A stretch of 64,000 bases of DNA, from contig NZ_SAYT01000003.1 of the NCBI RefSeq assembly GCF_004296575.1, forward strand, positions 248,001 to 312,000, read 5' to 3'. Source of the DNA: Dyella amyloliquefaciens (GTDB lineage: Bacteria; Pseudomonadota; Gammaproteobacteria; Xanthomonadales; Rhodanobacteraceae). Under the pieces are notes generated by a model. The model was not told where the DNA came from. It did not search any database and saw only the letters and a program-made list of their open reading frames with translations. Made by a program: the position numbers and the translations under genes. Position 1 is the first letter of the stretch; each line of letters begins with the position of its first letter. Shown here one piece after another: positions 19,187-32,457 of this stretch.

Positions 19187-20501
19187 CGTCCGAGCCATCG
19201 CCCCCATTCCGGTGCGCGACAACGACGAACTGCTGCGCCTGCGGCGTCAGCACCTGAATCCGACGCTCAGCGTGGCCTACCGGGAACCGCTGAAGATCGT
19301 CAGGGGCGAGGGTGCGTGGCTGTACGACCAGCACGGCCAAGCCTATCTGGATATGGTCAACAACGTCTGCCATGTCGGCCACTGCCACCCGCGCGTGGTG
19401 CAGGCGGGGCAGGCACAGATGGCGCAGCTCAATACCAATACGCGCTACCTGCACGACAACATCGTCGAGTACGCGTTGCGCCTCACCGCCACGTTGCCAT
19501 CGTCGCTCTCGGTGGTGTTCCTCACCAACTCGGGCACCGAGGCCAACGACCTGGCCTTGCGCCTGGCACGCGCGCATACCCGGGCCCAGGGCGTGGTGGT
19601 GGTGGATCACGCCTACCACGGGCATTCGCCCTCGATGATCGAACTCAGTCCGTACAAGTTCAACGGCAAGGGCGGGGTGGGGCAGAGTTCGCATGTCGGC
19701 GTGGTGGCGATGCCGGACGTCTACCGCGGCTCGTTCCGCGACATGCCCGGGGCAGGCCGCGAATATGGCGAACTGGTCGCGCCGGCCATCGACGAGCTGC
19801 GCGGGCGCGGCATCGCGACCGCGGCGTTCTATGCCGAATCCCTGCTTGGTTGCGGTGGACAGGTCGTGCTGCCGCCGGACTATCTTTCCACGGCCTATGC
19901 GTCAGTGCGCGAGGCCGGCGGCGTGTGCCTGGCCGACGAGGTGCAGGTGGGCTTCGGCCGTGCCGGCGAGCACTTCTGGGCATTCGAGTGCCAGGGTGTG
20001 GTGCCGGATATCGTGACGCTGGGCAAGCCGATCGGGAATGGCCATCCGATGGGCGCGGTAGTGACGACTCCGGAAATTGCCGCGAGCTTCGTGACCGGCA
20101 TGGAGTACTTCAATACCTTCGCGGGCAACCCGGTGTCATGCGCGATCGCCCTGGCCGTACTCGAGGTGATCGAGGACGAGCGGCTGCAGCAGCAGGCCAT
20201 GCGCGTCGGCAACTTGTTGATGACGGGACTGCGCGACCTGCAGCAGCGCTTCGAAGGGATCGGCGACGTGCGTGGGCAGGGCCTGTTCATTGGCGCCGAA
20301 TTCGTGCTCGACGATGAGAGCCGGACGCCGGACCGCCATCGGGCCAGGGCAGTGGTGGAAGCCATGAAGGCGCGACACATCCTGCTTTCCACGGACGGTC
20401 CCGACGACAACGTACTCAAGATCAAGCCGCCGATCGTCTTCAGCGAGGCCCATGCGGAAGAGTTCCTGGGCAAGCTGGAGCACGCGCTGCGCGAGGTCTA
20501 G
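19179..20501 (+). CDS. Class III PLP phospho-lyase (PHYKPL/ETNPPL-like)
   Basis: Fold-type I PLP enzyme of 440 residues. It resembles the mammalian AGXT2L group, which removes phosphate and ammonia from 5-phosphohydroxylysine or phosphoethanolamine rather than transaminating. Shared segments: [75 protein letters not shown], the PLP lysine in [17 protein letters not shown], and [11 protein letters not shown] start at the ATG at 19179 inside the end of the kinase gene. Kinase plus lyase would form a two-step route to an aldehyde (2-aminoadipate semialdehyde if the substrate is hydroxylysine). Confidence 0.83.
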   Translation: MIDVRAIAPIPVRDNDELLRLRRQHLNPTLSVAYREPLKIVRGEGAWLYDQHGQAYLDMVNNVCHVGHCHPRVVQAGQAQMAQLNTNTRYLHDNIVEYALRLTATLPSSLSVVFLTNSGTEANDLALRLARAHTRAQGVVVVDHAYHGHSPSMIELSPYKFNGKGGVGQSSHVGVVAMPDVYRGSFRDMPGAGREYGELVAPAIDELRGRGIATAAFYAESLLGCGGQVVLPPDYLSTAYASVREAGGVCLADEVQVGFGRAGEHFWAFECQGVVPDIVTLGKPIGNGHPMGAVVTTPEIAASFVTGMEYFNTFAGNPVSCAIALAVLEVIEDERLQQQAMRVGNLLMTGLRDLQQRFEGIGDVRGQGLFIGAEFVLDDESRTPDRHRARAVVEAMKARHILLSTDGPDDNVLKIKPPIVFSEAHAEEFLGKLEHALREV

Positions 20502-20521
20502 TCGCGCGACGACGCACGACG

Positions 20522-21241
20522 TCAGCGCTGCTTCTTCCCGTTGGTTTTGCGGCGCTTGTCCAGGTTGCTGCGCGCATCGACGATCATGGCCTGCATGGCC
20601 TTGCGTGCAGCCTCCGGCTGGTTGCGCCGGATCGCCTCAAGCACTTTGTGGTGCTGCGGCAGGGAGTACTTGAAATCGCCTGCGGTCTCGGCCGACAGCA
20701 CGAAGAACATGCCGAACACGCTTTCGATCACGGCGAACAACGAGCTCATCAGCTCGTTGCCGGTGGCTTGCAGGATGGCATTGTGGAAGGCCAGGTCGGC
20801 TGTCGCCCATTCTCCGGCATCCCTTGAGGCTTCCATCTTCCTGTAGGCCGCGTCGATCCTGGACAGGTCCGCGCTGGTGCGCCGTTGCGCGGCCGCGGCG
20901 GCGGCCGCCGGCTCGATCAACTCTCGCATCTCCACCAGCTTGTCGACGAAGTCGTCGGTGGGCATGGATGCGCAGCGCCAGGACAGCACGTCGGCATCCA
21001 GCTGGTTCCAGAACTCGCGTGCGCGCACGCGAGTGCCGATCTTGGGGCGCGCTTCGATCAGTCCCTTGGACGAGAGCACCTTGAGCGCCTCCCTGAGGGC
21101 GTTCCGGCTGACTTGCATGCTCTCGGCCAGCGCATCCTCGCGCGGCAGCACGTCACCAGGCTTCAGGTCGCCGGCGACGATGCGCGTGCCCAGTTCGCGA
21201 ACTACATGGCCGTGCAGACTGCGTGCATCGGTCGGTTTCAT
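20522..21241 (-). CDS. GntR regulator, FadR subfamily (DgoR-like)
   Basis: A 239-residue regulator with an N-terminal winged HTH (LPREDALAESMQVSRNALREALKVLSSKGL split over residues 33-62) and an all-helical FCD ligand domain with FHNAILQATGN and QHHKVLEAI, which carry metal or ligand histidines. The linker FWNQLDADVLSW is typical of DgoR-type sugar-acid regulators. It is convergent with the phospho-lyase gene and divergent from the TonB receptor, so it probably represses the surrounding locus. Candidate operator: 21636-21646. Confidence 0.87.
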   Translation of the reverse strand: MKPTDARSLHGHVVRELGTRIVAGDLKPGDVLPREDALAESMQVSRNALREALKVLSSKGLIEARPKIGTRVRAREFWNQLDADVLSWRCASMPTDDFVDKLVEMRELIEPAAAAAAAQRRTSADLSRIDAAYRKMEASRDAGEWATADLAFHNAILQATGNELMSSLFAVIESVFGMFFVLSAETAGDFKYSLPQHHKVLEAIRRNQPEAARKAMQAMIVDARSNLDKRRKTNGKKQR

Positions 21242-21810
21242 GCCGGATTGCTCTCCACGTGGCGCGGTGCTCGCCTGGCTCGCGCCAGGTGCAGGCGGCC
21301 GGAGAGTCGTGTTTCGTCCTGTAATCGCTACCGCATGCTGCGGTGCAATGTCTGTCGCAATTTATCACACCGATGAGAGTTGCGAGCCCCGCGTCGATGC
21401 TCTCGGGTGCCCGCACGCATGCGCGCTGCGTTGTGCATCTCCACTGGCGGCTCGCTTCGCGCGGCGTGCATGCGGCGAGAGGGATCCCATTGCTGCAGGC
21501 CAATGCGTTGGGAGTGATCGGCTCGTGCGTGGAGCTCCCCGTGAGCCGCTCTTGTGCAGCGCAAACACGCATGTCTGCGCTGCCGCCGGCCACCATACGC
21601 GACCGTCCATATTGTCTGTTTTTCGTATCGTACTATTGTCGGACAAATAGGAAGAAGTCTGATAGGATCCCTGCGCGTCTCGCAGGCCGGTGGGTGGCTT
21701 CGCGCACCAGGGGTCAGTGGGAATTGGGCAATACGGGCCGTGCGTCAGCGCGGCCGAATCGATTTCACCAAGAAGACAACATTCATATGTTCCGGGGAGG
21801 AACTTTCCAC
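21242..21810. promoter_or_regulatory. Regulatory gap upstream of the TonB receptor
   Basis: No gene is supported in these 569 bp. The open frame entering the receptor from upstream lacks a signal peptide and I do not trust it. Near the receptor end there is a -35-like TTGTCT at 21612-21617 and a -10-like TATTGT at 21634-21639 with a 16-bp spacer. TTGTCGGACAA at 21636-21646 is a perfect 5-1-5 palindrome of the kind bound by FadR-family GntR proteins and it overlaps the -10. A half-site TTGTC lies at 21612-21616. The receptor ribosome site GGGGAGGAAC ends about ten bases before the ATG at 21811. Confidence 0.55.
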
Positions 21811-26554
<4,744 letters not shown>

Positions 26555-26577
26555 GTTTCACTCAGGCCGGAAAAGAC

Positions 26578-26603
26578 AGCGTGCGCCCCGAGGGGGGCAC
26601 GCT
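26578..26603. terminator. Bidirectional hairpin between GH63 and MFS genes
   Basis: AGCGTGC and GCACGCT enclose a GCCCC/GGGG inner stem, giving a long GC-rich hairpin in the 61-bp gap between two convergent genes. A short T-containing stretch follows on the plus strand, with no real T-run. Position supports termination from both sides. Confidence 0.6.
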
Positions 26604-26615
26604 TCATCAGGGCAG

Positions 26616-27833
26616 CTAGCTCCCCCAGGTGTGGTCTGCGGGCGCATATCTCCAGCCCACCGACAGCCCGAGCAGAGCCAGCAGGATGATCAGTCCTGCG
26701 AATGCCGCGTGCGCGGACGCGGGGCCGGTTTGCGCCGACAGCAGCCCGATGCCGATGACAGGCAGCGAATTGCCACTGAACATCACGATGAGATAGGTCG
26801 ACACGACCTCCCCGCGCCGCTCTTCCGGCGCGATTCGATTGACCACGGCCAGGCTGCCCCGATAACCCAGTGATGCCGCGCCGCCGGTCAGCGCCGATGC
26901 GGCCAGCAGCAAGGACAGGCGATGCATGTGCTCGGCCATGATCAGCAGGGCGACGGCCAGTGGAAACAGCGCGAGACCGGTCAGCATGGCGGTGCGGCTG
27001 GCCATCCCGCGGGTGGCGATGACCGCGACCGCGGCAACCGTGAAGAGCAGGAAAAGCACCCCGCCCGATACCAGGGGGCGTGTTTCCTTCAGCGCGTCGG
27101 ACAGCACGCCGGGGATGAGCGCGGCATAGAAGCCGATCACGGCAAAGGTGACAAATGCGGTGACCGCGGGCGCCGTGAAAGCGGCGATCAGCTCCCTGGG
27201 TACGCCAAGGCGCGGGCGCAGTGACACTGCGGCGAGCTGGCGCTTCGGCGCTTTGACGGTTTCGCGCACGCGCAACAACGCGATGGCGACGACGAGCAGG
27301 GCCGCGAAGTACACCGCGAACGGCAAACGCAGCGGCTGCAAGGCGAGCTGGGCCGGCAGTCCGCCAATCAGCGGTCCGATCGCGAGCCCCGAAAAATTCG
27401 CCACGGAGGCCGTCACGGCCCCCGCATTGCCACGCCCCCTGGACTGCAGTTCCGCGATCCACGCGGTCAAGGTGCTCGAAGTGAGGCCCGTCGCGAAGCC
27501 ACTCAGTGCACGCGCAACAAACAGCCAGGTCGTGCCGCCAGCGAAGCCGAACGCCGCAGCGCTGAGCATGCCGATACCGATGGCCGGCCATGCCGTGACC
27601 TTGCGGCCGATCTGGTCGGACAGTCGCGCAAAGAAGAACAGCGCGCCCAGGTTGCCCACCACATAGACCGAGTACACCAGCGTGAGCGTGACTTCGCTGA
27701 AGCCGAAGCGTTGCCGGTACAGCGGATACAGCGGCGCGGGAAGCGTGGCGCCGATGAACATCACCGCCAGGGAGGCGGCCACGATGATTACCGGGCCGGC
27801 GCCGCGATCGCCCTGTGCGTCGGAAGCATGCAT
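26616..27833 (-). CDS. MFS transporter
   Basis: A 405-residue major-facilitator protein with about 12 helices. The A-motif appears as GNLGALFFFARLSDQIGRKV after helix 2, and the N-terminal part (VMFIGATLPAPLYPLYRQRF) resembles drug-efflux and sugar-efflux MFS carriers. It is convergent with the GH63 gene, so it need not belong to the same regulon. Substrate cannot be told; efflux is more likely than uptake. Confidence 0.82.
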   Translation of the reverse strand: MHASDAQGDRGAGPVIIVAASLAVMFIGATLPAPLYPLYRQRFGFSEVTLTLVYSVYVVGNLGALFFFARLSDQIGRKVTAWPAIGIGMLSAAAFGFAGGTTWLFVARALSGFATGLTSSTLTAWIAELQSRGRGNAGAVTASVANFSGLAIGPLIGGLPAQLALQPLRLPFAVYFAALLVVAIALLRVRETVKAPKRQLAAVSLRPRLGVPRELIAAFTAPAVTAFVTFAVIGFYAALIPGVLSDALKETRPLVSGGVLFLLFTVAAVAVIATRGMASRTAMLTGLALFPLAVALLIMAEHMHRLSLLLAASALTGGAASLGYRGSLAVVNRIAPEERRGEVVSTYLIVMFSGNSLPVIGIGLLSAQTGPASAHAAFAGLIILLALLGLSVGWRYAPADHTWGS

Positions 27834-27949
27834 GCACCGGATGCTAAGCCGGCTTTCGGCATCGGGACCTCTGCAAAACGTGGGGAAAGCGTGAGGGCAA
27901 GGGAGTGGTTCATGTTCGGAGGCGCGGTTTCAACGACTTCAGGCAGTAG

Positions 27950-28471
<522 letters not shown>

Positions 28472-28477
28472 CTTCGC

Positions 28478-29395
28478 TCAGTTGGCGTGCTCGCGCCAGT
28501 AATGGCGCAGATGCTCCAGTCGGGTCAGTGACTGCGCAGCCTTTTCCGAAGCTTCGTAGGCGGTGCGCTTGGCCCAGCGACGGAACGGCTTGGGGGCCTT
28601 CGCATCATTGCTGGATGCAAGCGCATTGATGAGCTTGCGGCCCATCATGCGATCGTGCGCCAAGCCCAGATGTTCCTGCAAGTCAGCCAGCTGCTTCAGC
28701 CAGGATGTGGTCGCCTGCTTGGAAAATGCAGGCGCGTAGAGCTCGATGGTGTAGCGAAGTTTCTTGGTGGCCGTGCGCAGGCGGTGCAGTGTCTTCTGGC
28801 CGCCGTCGAGTTTGGATGCACGTTTCTGCAGCGAGCTGTAGCGTTGTTCGATGGCGGTGGCCGCCAGTTTGCGCGTCATCGCCTTGGTGGGTGATTCGAG
28901 CGTGGCCTCCCAGTGTCGCCAGGCGCGCAGCGGCACGGTCAGGTCGTATTTCCTCAACTCGACCAGGGCTTGCGCGTGAGCTCGTTGCTGCCGTTCGGCA
29001 ACTATGCGCACGGTGTCATCCTGACCGCCTGCCTGGTTTTTCCCGAGAAAGCTCGGCAGGGTTTCCTGCGCGAGGATGTCGATATCACGGCATTGCCCGG
29101 TCGCTTCGCGGCACTCGCGCAAATAGGCGTGGACATCATGGAGGTCATCGTCGGAGAAGCGCGCGACGTCTTTCAGTGTGGCGGTGACGCGGCGCAGGTT
29201 GACGCGCCATGCGTGCAGCAACTTGGGATCGTAAGGTTCATCCAGCAGGCGCTTGCGCGCGTCGCGTGCCTTGGCGAAATAGCCGTCCATTGTCTTCAGG
29301 ATGCGATCGAACGCCGAGGGTGTGAATGGCTTGACCATGGCATGACCCGATGTGGCGTGTGGCGACGTGGCCTGATGCTGCAGCCTGGCACTCAT
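28478..29395 (-). CDS. CHAD-domain protein
   Basis: CHAD domains are histidine-rich alpha-helical folds that bind polyphosphate and often locate to polyP granules. This 305-residue protein has the two helical halves with LLHAWRVNLRRVTATLKD and LHRLRTATKKLRYTIELY, the conserved H-xx-R-V-xx-R-R pattern. No CYTH domain is fused or adjacent. The start is set at 29395 after a GGA-containing site; the frame stays open to a TTG-ATG at 29437. Specific role unknown. Confidence 0.85.
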   Translation of the reverse strand: MSARLQHQATSPHATSGHAMVKPFTPSAFDRILKTMDGYFAKARDARKRLLDEPYDPKLLHAWRVNLRRVTATLKDVARFSDDDLHDVHAYLRECREATGQCRDIDILAQETLPSFLGKNQAGGQDDTVRIVAERQQRAHAQALVELRKYDLTVPLRAWRHWEATLESPTKAMTRKLAATAIEQRYSSLQKRASKLDGGQKTLHRLRTATKKLRYTIELYAPAFSKQATTSWLKQLADLQEHLGLAHDRMMGRKLINALASSNDAKAPKPFRRWAKRTAYEASEKAAQSLTRLEHLRHYWREHAN

Positions 29396-29473
29396 GGAAT
29401 GATTTTCCAGACGACCGGGAAGTCTACTTTGCATCAAATTGTCACAATGCGCGAGCGGCGCATGGCCACATGC

Positions 29474-30301
29474 TCAGGCTATGAAGGCCAGGGCGGTTGC
29501 GCAAGATTGTTCGATCTTGAGGGTGAGCAGCGGATCGGCACGCGTCCGCCCCAGGTTTACTGCGGCGATCGGCTTGCCATCTCGGGCCGCGGCCGCCACG
29601 AAGCGGTAGCCGGAAAACACCATCAACGACGATCCCACGACCAATACGCCATCCGCGTTGTTCAGTGATGTGATGGCCGCGTCAACGCGATCGCGCGGGA
29701 CATTTTCGCCGAAGAACACCACGTCCGGCTTCAGGACGCCGTCGCATGAGGGGCAGGGCGGAATATCGAATCCGGAAAAGTCCCGGCCGTCGAGGTCGGC
29801 GTCGCCGTCCGGTGCATCGCCCGCGTCGAGCTGGGCCCAGTCGGGATTGCGTTCGACCAGCGCATGCTGGAAGACGTCACGCGGAAGGCGCGCCCCGCAC
29901 GCCATGCAACGCACCTCGTTCAATCGGCCGTGCAGGTCGATCACGTTGCGGTGTCCGGCGGCCTGGTGCAGTCCGTCGACATTCTGGGTGAGCAACATGT
30001 GAGCGTGACCCCGTTGTTCCAGTCGCGCCAACGCATGGTGGGTCGCATTAGGCTGTGCCTTGCCGAAGCGGCGCCAGCCCACCAGGCTGCGGGCCCAGTA
30101 GCGTTGGCGCGTGCGGAGGTCGCCCATGAACGCCTGGTAGGTGACCGGCTGGGGTCGCTTCCAGCCACCCTGCGTATCGCGGTAATCGGGGATGCCGGAA
30201 TCCGTGCTGCACCCTGCACCCGTCAGTACGAACAGCCTGGGATGAGCCTCGATGAAAGCGCGCAGGCGTTCGTGATCACGCGTAACGTCGGCATCGAGCA
30301 T
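29474..30301 (-). CDS. Sir2-family NAD-dependent protein deacylase
   Basis: Sirtuin of 275 residues, resembling the SIRT4-like class II group. The NAD-binding motifs are LTGAGCSTDSGIPDYRD and LTQNVDGLHQAAG, the catalytic histidine is in IDLHGRL, and zinc cysteines are in VRCMACGA and CPSCDG. An acidic insertion (DAGDAPDGDADLDGRDF) sits between the zinc pairs. I start at the ATG at 30301, ten bases after the HAD gene stop. The two genes are probably co-transcribed. Confidence 0.9.
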   Translation of the reverse strand: MLDADVTRDHERLRAFIEAHPRLFVLTGAGCSTDSGIPDYRDTQGGWKRPQPVTYQAFMGDLRTRQRYWARSLVGWRRFGKAQPNATHHALARLEQRGHAHMLLTQNVDGLHQAAGHRNVIDLHGRLNEVRCMACGARLPRDVFQHALVERNPDWAQLDAGDAPDGDADLDGRDFSGFDIPPCPSCDGVLKPDVVFFGENVPRDRVDAAITSLNNADGVLVVGSSLMVFSGYRFVAAAARDGKPIAAVNLGRTRADPLLTLKIEQSCATALAFIA

Positions 30302-30311
30302 GGAGGTGGAT

Positions 30312-31028
30312 TCATGCGGCAGCACGGGCCTGCAACTCCTCGATGGCGGCGGCAATGCCATGTGGGCCTTCGACCTGGGTTACGTGCGAAGTGTGGTCGA
30401 CGAAATCCGAATCGGCTTCGTGCGCCCAGGTGACGTGGTAAGGCATGTACACCCCCCATCCACCCAGTTGCACCACGGGCGCGATGTCCGAGCGCAGCGA
30501 GTTGCCGACCATGGCGAAACGTTGCGGTTCGATATTGAATTCCGACAGCACGCGACGATAGGCGTGCTCGTCCTTCTCCGACACGATCTCGATGCGATGG
30601 AAAAGGTCGGCAAGCCCGCTGCTCGCCACCTTCTGCTCCTGGTGGAACAGGTCGCCCTTGGTGATCAGTACCACGCGATGCCGGGCGGCCACAGCCTCCA
30701 CGGCGGCGCGGATGCCCGGCAACAATTCCACGGGGTGCGCCAGCACGTCCTTGCCGATGGCGATGATGCGATGCAGCTCCGCGGCGCTGATGCGCGACTG
30801 CGTGATCTCGATGGCGGACTCCAGCATCGAGAGCGTCATGCCCTTGGCGCCGTAGCCGAACAACTGGATATTGCGTCGCTCCGTGGCCAGCAGGCGATCG
30901 CGCAGGCCGAGACTGGTGAGATCGACATAGCCTCCGACGATCTGTTCGAACGCATCATGCGCCGACTGGTAGAAGCCTTCGCTGTGCCACAGCGTGTCGT
31001 CGCCATCAAAGCCCACCAGCTCTATCAC
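30312..31028 (-). CDS. HAD-superfamily hydrolase
   Basis: A 238-residue phosphatase-type HAD protein. Motif I is GFDGDDTLW with D8 and D10 as nucleophile and acid, motif II VLITKGD, and motif III/IV AMVGNSLRSDIAPV. The start is a GTG at 31028 that overlaps the stop of a short upstream frame as GTGA. It lies directly upstream of the Sir2 gene. Natural substrate unknown. Confidence 0.87.
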   Translation of the reverse strand: MIELVGFDGDDTLWHSEGFYQSAHDAFEQIVGGYVDLTSLGLRDRLLATERRNIQLFGYGAKGMTLSMLESAIEITQSRISAAELHRIIAIGKDVLAHPVELLPGIRAAVEAVAARHRVVLITKGDLFHQEQKVASSGLADLFHRIEIVSEKDEHAYRRVLSEFNIEPQRFAMVGNSLRSDIAPVVQLGGWGVYMPYHVTWAHEADSDFVDHTSHVTQVEGPHGIAAAIEELQARAAA

Positions 31029-31165
31029 GTGTCACCCGCTTGCAGAAAGTCGAAAACGGCGTCGGCCAGGCGACGCGCCCTGAGGGCATTTTCCCAGATA
31101 AAGACGTCGCTGTCGGAGTAGTTCACACACCAACAGTAGTCGCGCGTACGCGCGCGCGACCTCAT
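31025..31165 (-). CDS. Possible small protein coupled to the HAD gene
   Basis: A frame of 46 codons from the ATG at 31165 ends with a TGA that overlaps the HAD start codon, an arrangement typical of translational coupling. The product ends NYSDSDVFIWENALRARRLA followed by DAVFDFLQAGDT, which looks like an amphipathic helix. No family is recognised, no clear ribosome site precedes the ATG, and the frame remains open upstream to 31324. It may be a real small gene or a chance frame. Confidence 0.3.
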   Translation of the reverse strand: MRSRARTRDYCWCVNYSDSDVFIWENALRARRLADAVFDFLQAGDT

Positions 31166-31344
31166 AGGTTGGGACGAAGCGCGCGAATGCAACGGTTGAG
31201 ATGACGCACCATGGCGGCGCTTCCAGTGTGCGCCGGGCCCGGTGCTAGGATGAAGAAGCCTCTCCCTCGTGAGCCGCGATGCTTCTCTGCATGCGCGAGT
31301 CAGGGATTCGCCGGGGCGCGACACGACCGTGACTTCAGGTGACT

Positions 31345-32382
31345 ATGCGCGCACGCATCGACGATGTGGCGAAAGTGGCGGGAGTGTCTCCCAAGACGGT
31401 TTCGCGGGTACTCAACAACGAGCGCAACGTGCGCGAGGATACCAGGCAACGCATCCTCGAAGCGGTGCGATCGCTGGATTACCGCCCGCATCCTTCGGCG
31501 CGCAGTCTTGCCGCGAATCGTTCGTTCCTGGTCGCGTTGCTCTACGACAATCCATCGCCAAGCTACATGATGGAAGTGCAGGACGGCGTGCTCGAAGCAT
31601 GCGATGCCCAGCGCTACAGCATGATGCTGCAGCCACTGGATGCAACCAGCCCGCGATTCGTCGAGCAGGTGGAGAAGCTGATCTCCGAGCGCCGGCTGGA
31701 CGGCCTGATCCTCACGCCACCCATCAGTGATCATGTGGACCTGCTGGCACGACTGCGGGAGTGGGGCACGCCATTCGCCTGCGTGGCGCCTCGCGATCAC
31801 AGCTGCGCCGGTGTCGTGCTCGACGAGCGGCGGGCTGCGTGCGAGATGGTCGTGCACCTGGCGTCGCTGGGACATCGCCGGATCGGCCATATCACCGGCC
31901 ATCCGGATCACGGCGCATCAGGCTGGCGCCTGGATGGCTATCGCGATGGACTGGAACGATGCAGCCTGCGTTATGACCACCGGCTGGTGGTGCAGGGACA
32001 TTTTTCGTTCGACTCGGGTGTGGTGGCTGCGCGGACGATGCTCGCGCTGGCATCACCACCCACGGCGATCTTTGCTGCGAACGACGACATGGCGGCAGGC
32101 GTGATCTGGGCCGCCAACGAAGCGGGGTTGCTGGTGCCGCGCGATCTCTCGGTCTGCGGTTTTGACGACACCCCCATGTCGCGGCAGATCTGGCCGTCGC
32201 TCACCACCATTCACCAGCCATGCCGCGACATGGGCCGGATCGCCGCCAACCAGCTGCTGCGGGCTATTCGGGAAGGTGAAGGCGCCATGGTCTACGCGAA
32301 ATTTGCCCTCTGCCTGCGGGGATCCACCGGGCGGGCGCCGGACAGACCGCTGCGGGGGGCTTCCGCGGGGCGCCATGGCTGA
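31345..32382 (+). CDS. LacI-family regulator of the glucan locus
   Basis: A 345-residue repressor. The N-terminal HTH reads RIDDVAKVAGVSPKTVSRVL with the hinge helix HPSARSLAANR. The effector domain has the usual LVALLYDNPSPSYMMEVQDG start and CGFDDTPMSRQIWPSLTTIH end. I start at the ATG at 31345; a GTG two codons upstream is equally open. It is followed by a GH3 gene whose promoter holds the palindrome TGACAGCGCTGTCA, repeated twice before the TonB receptor at 35309, so this is the likely operator. Confidence 0.9.
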   Translation: MRARIDDVAKVAGVSPKTVSRVLNNERNVREDTRQRILEAVRSLDYRPHPSARSLAANRSFLVALLYDNPSPSYMMEVQDGVLEACDAQRYSMMLQPLDATSPRFVEQVEKLISERRLDGLILTPPISDHVDLLARLREWGTPFACVAPRDHSCAGVVLDERRAACEMVVHLASLGHRRIGHITGHPDHGASGWRLDGYRDGLERCSLRYDHRLVVQGHFSFDSGVVAARTMLALASPPTAIFAANDDMAAGVIWAANEAGLLVPRDLSVCGFDDTPMSRQIWPSLTTIHQPCRDMGRIAANQLLRAIREGEGAMVYAKFALCLRGSTGRAPDRPLRGASAGRHG

Positions 32383-32399
32383 TTTGTTGCGGCGCAATT

Positions 32400-32413
32400 T
32401 GACAGCGCTGTCA
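32400..32413. promoter_or_regulatory. LacI-type operator upstream of GH3
   Basis: TGACAGCGCTGTCA is a perfect 14-bp palindrome with the central CG expected of LacI-family sites. It overlaps a consensus -35 (TTGACA, 32399-32404) 45 bp upstream of the GH3 start. The identical 14 bases occur at 35197 and 35219. Confidence 0.8.
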
Positions 32414-32457
32414 TTTCTGGCAGTCTGCAACACCCAGGCTCCCGGGGAGGAGCCGCC

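Noticed and set aside
21343-21810. N-terminal extension of the TonB receptor from the upstream ATG
   Set aside because: The added 156 codons lack a signal peptide and cover the promoter and operator; a good ribosome site and signal peptide support 21811.
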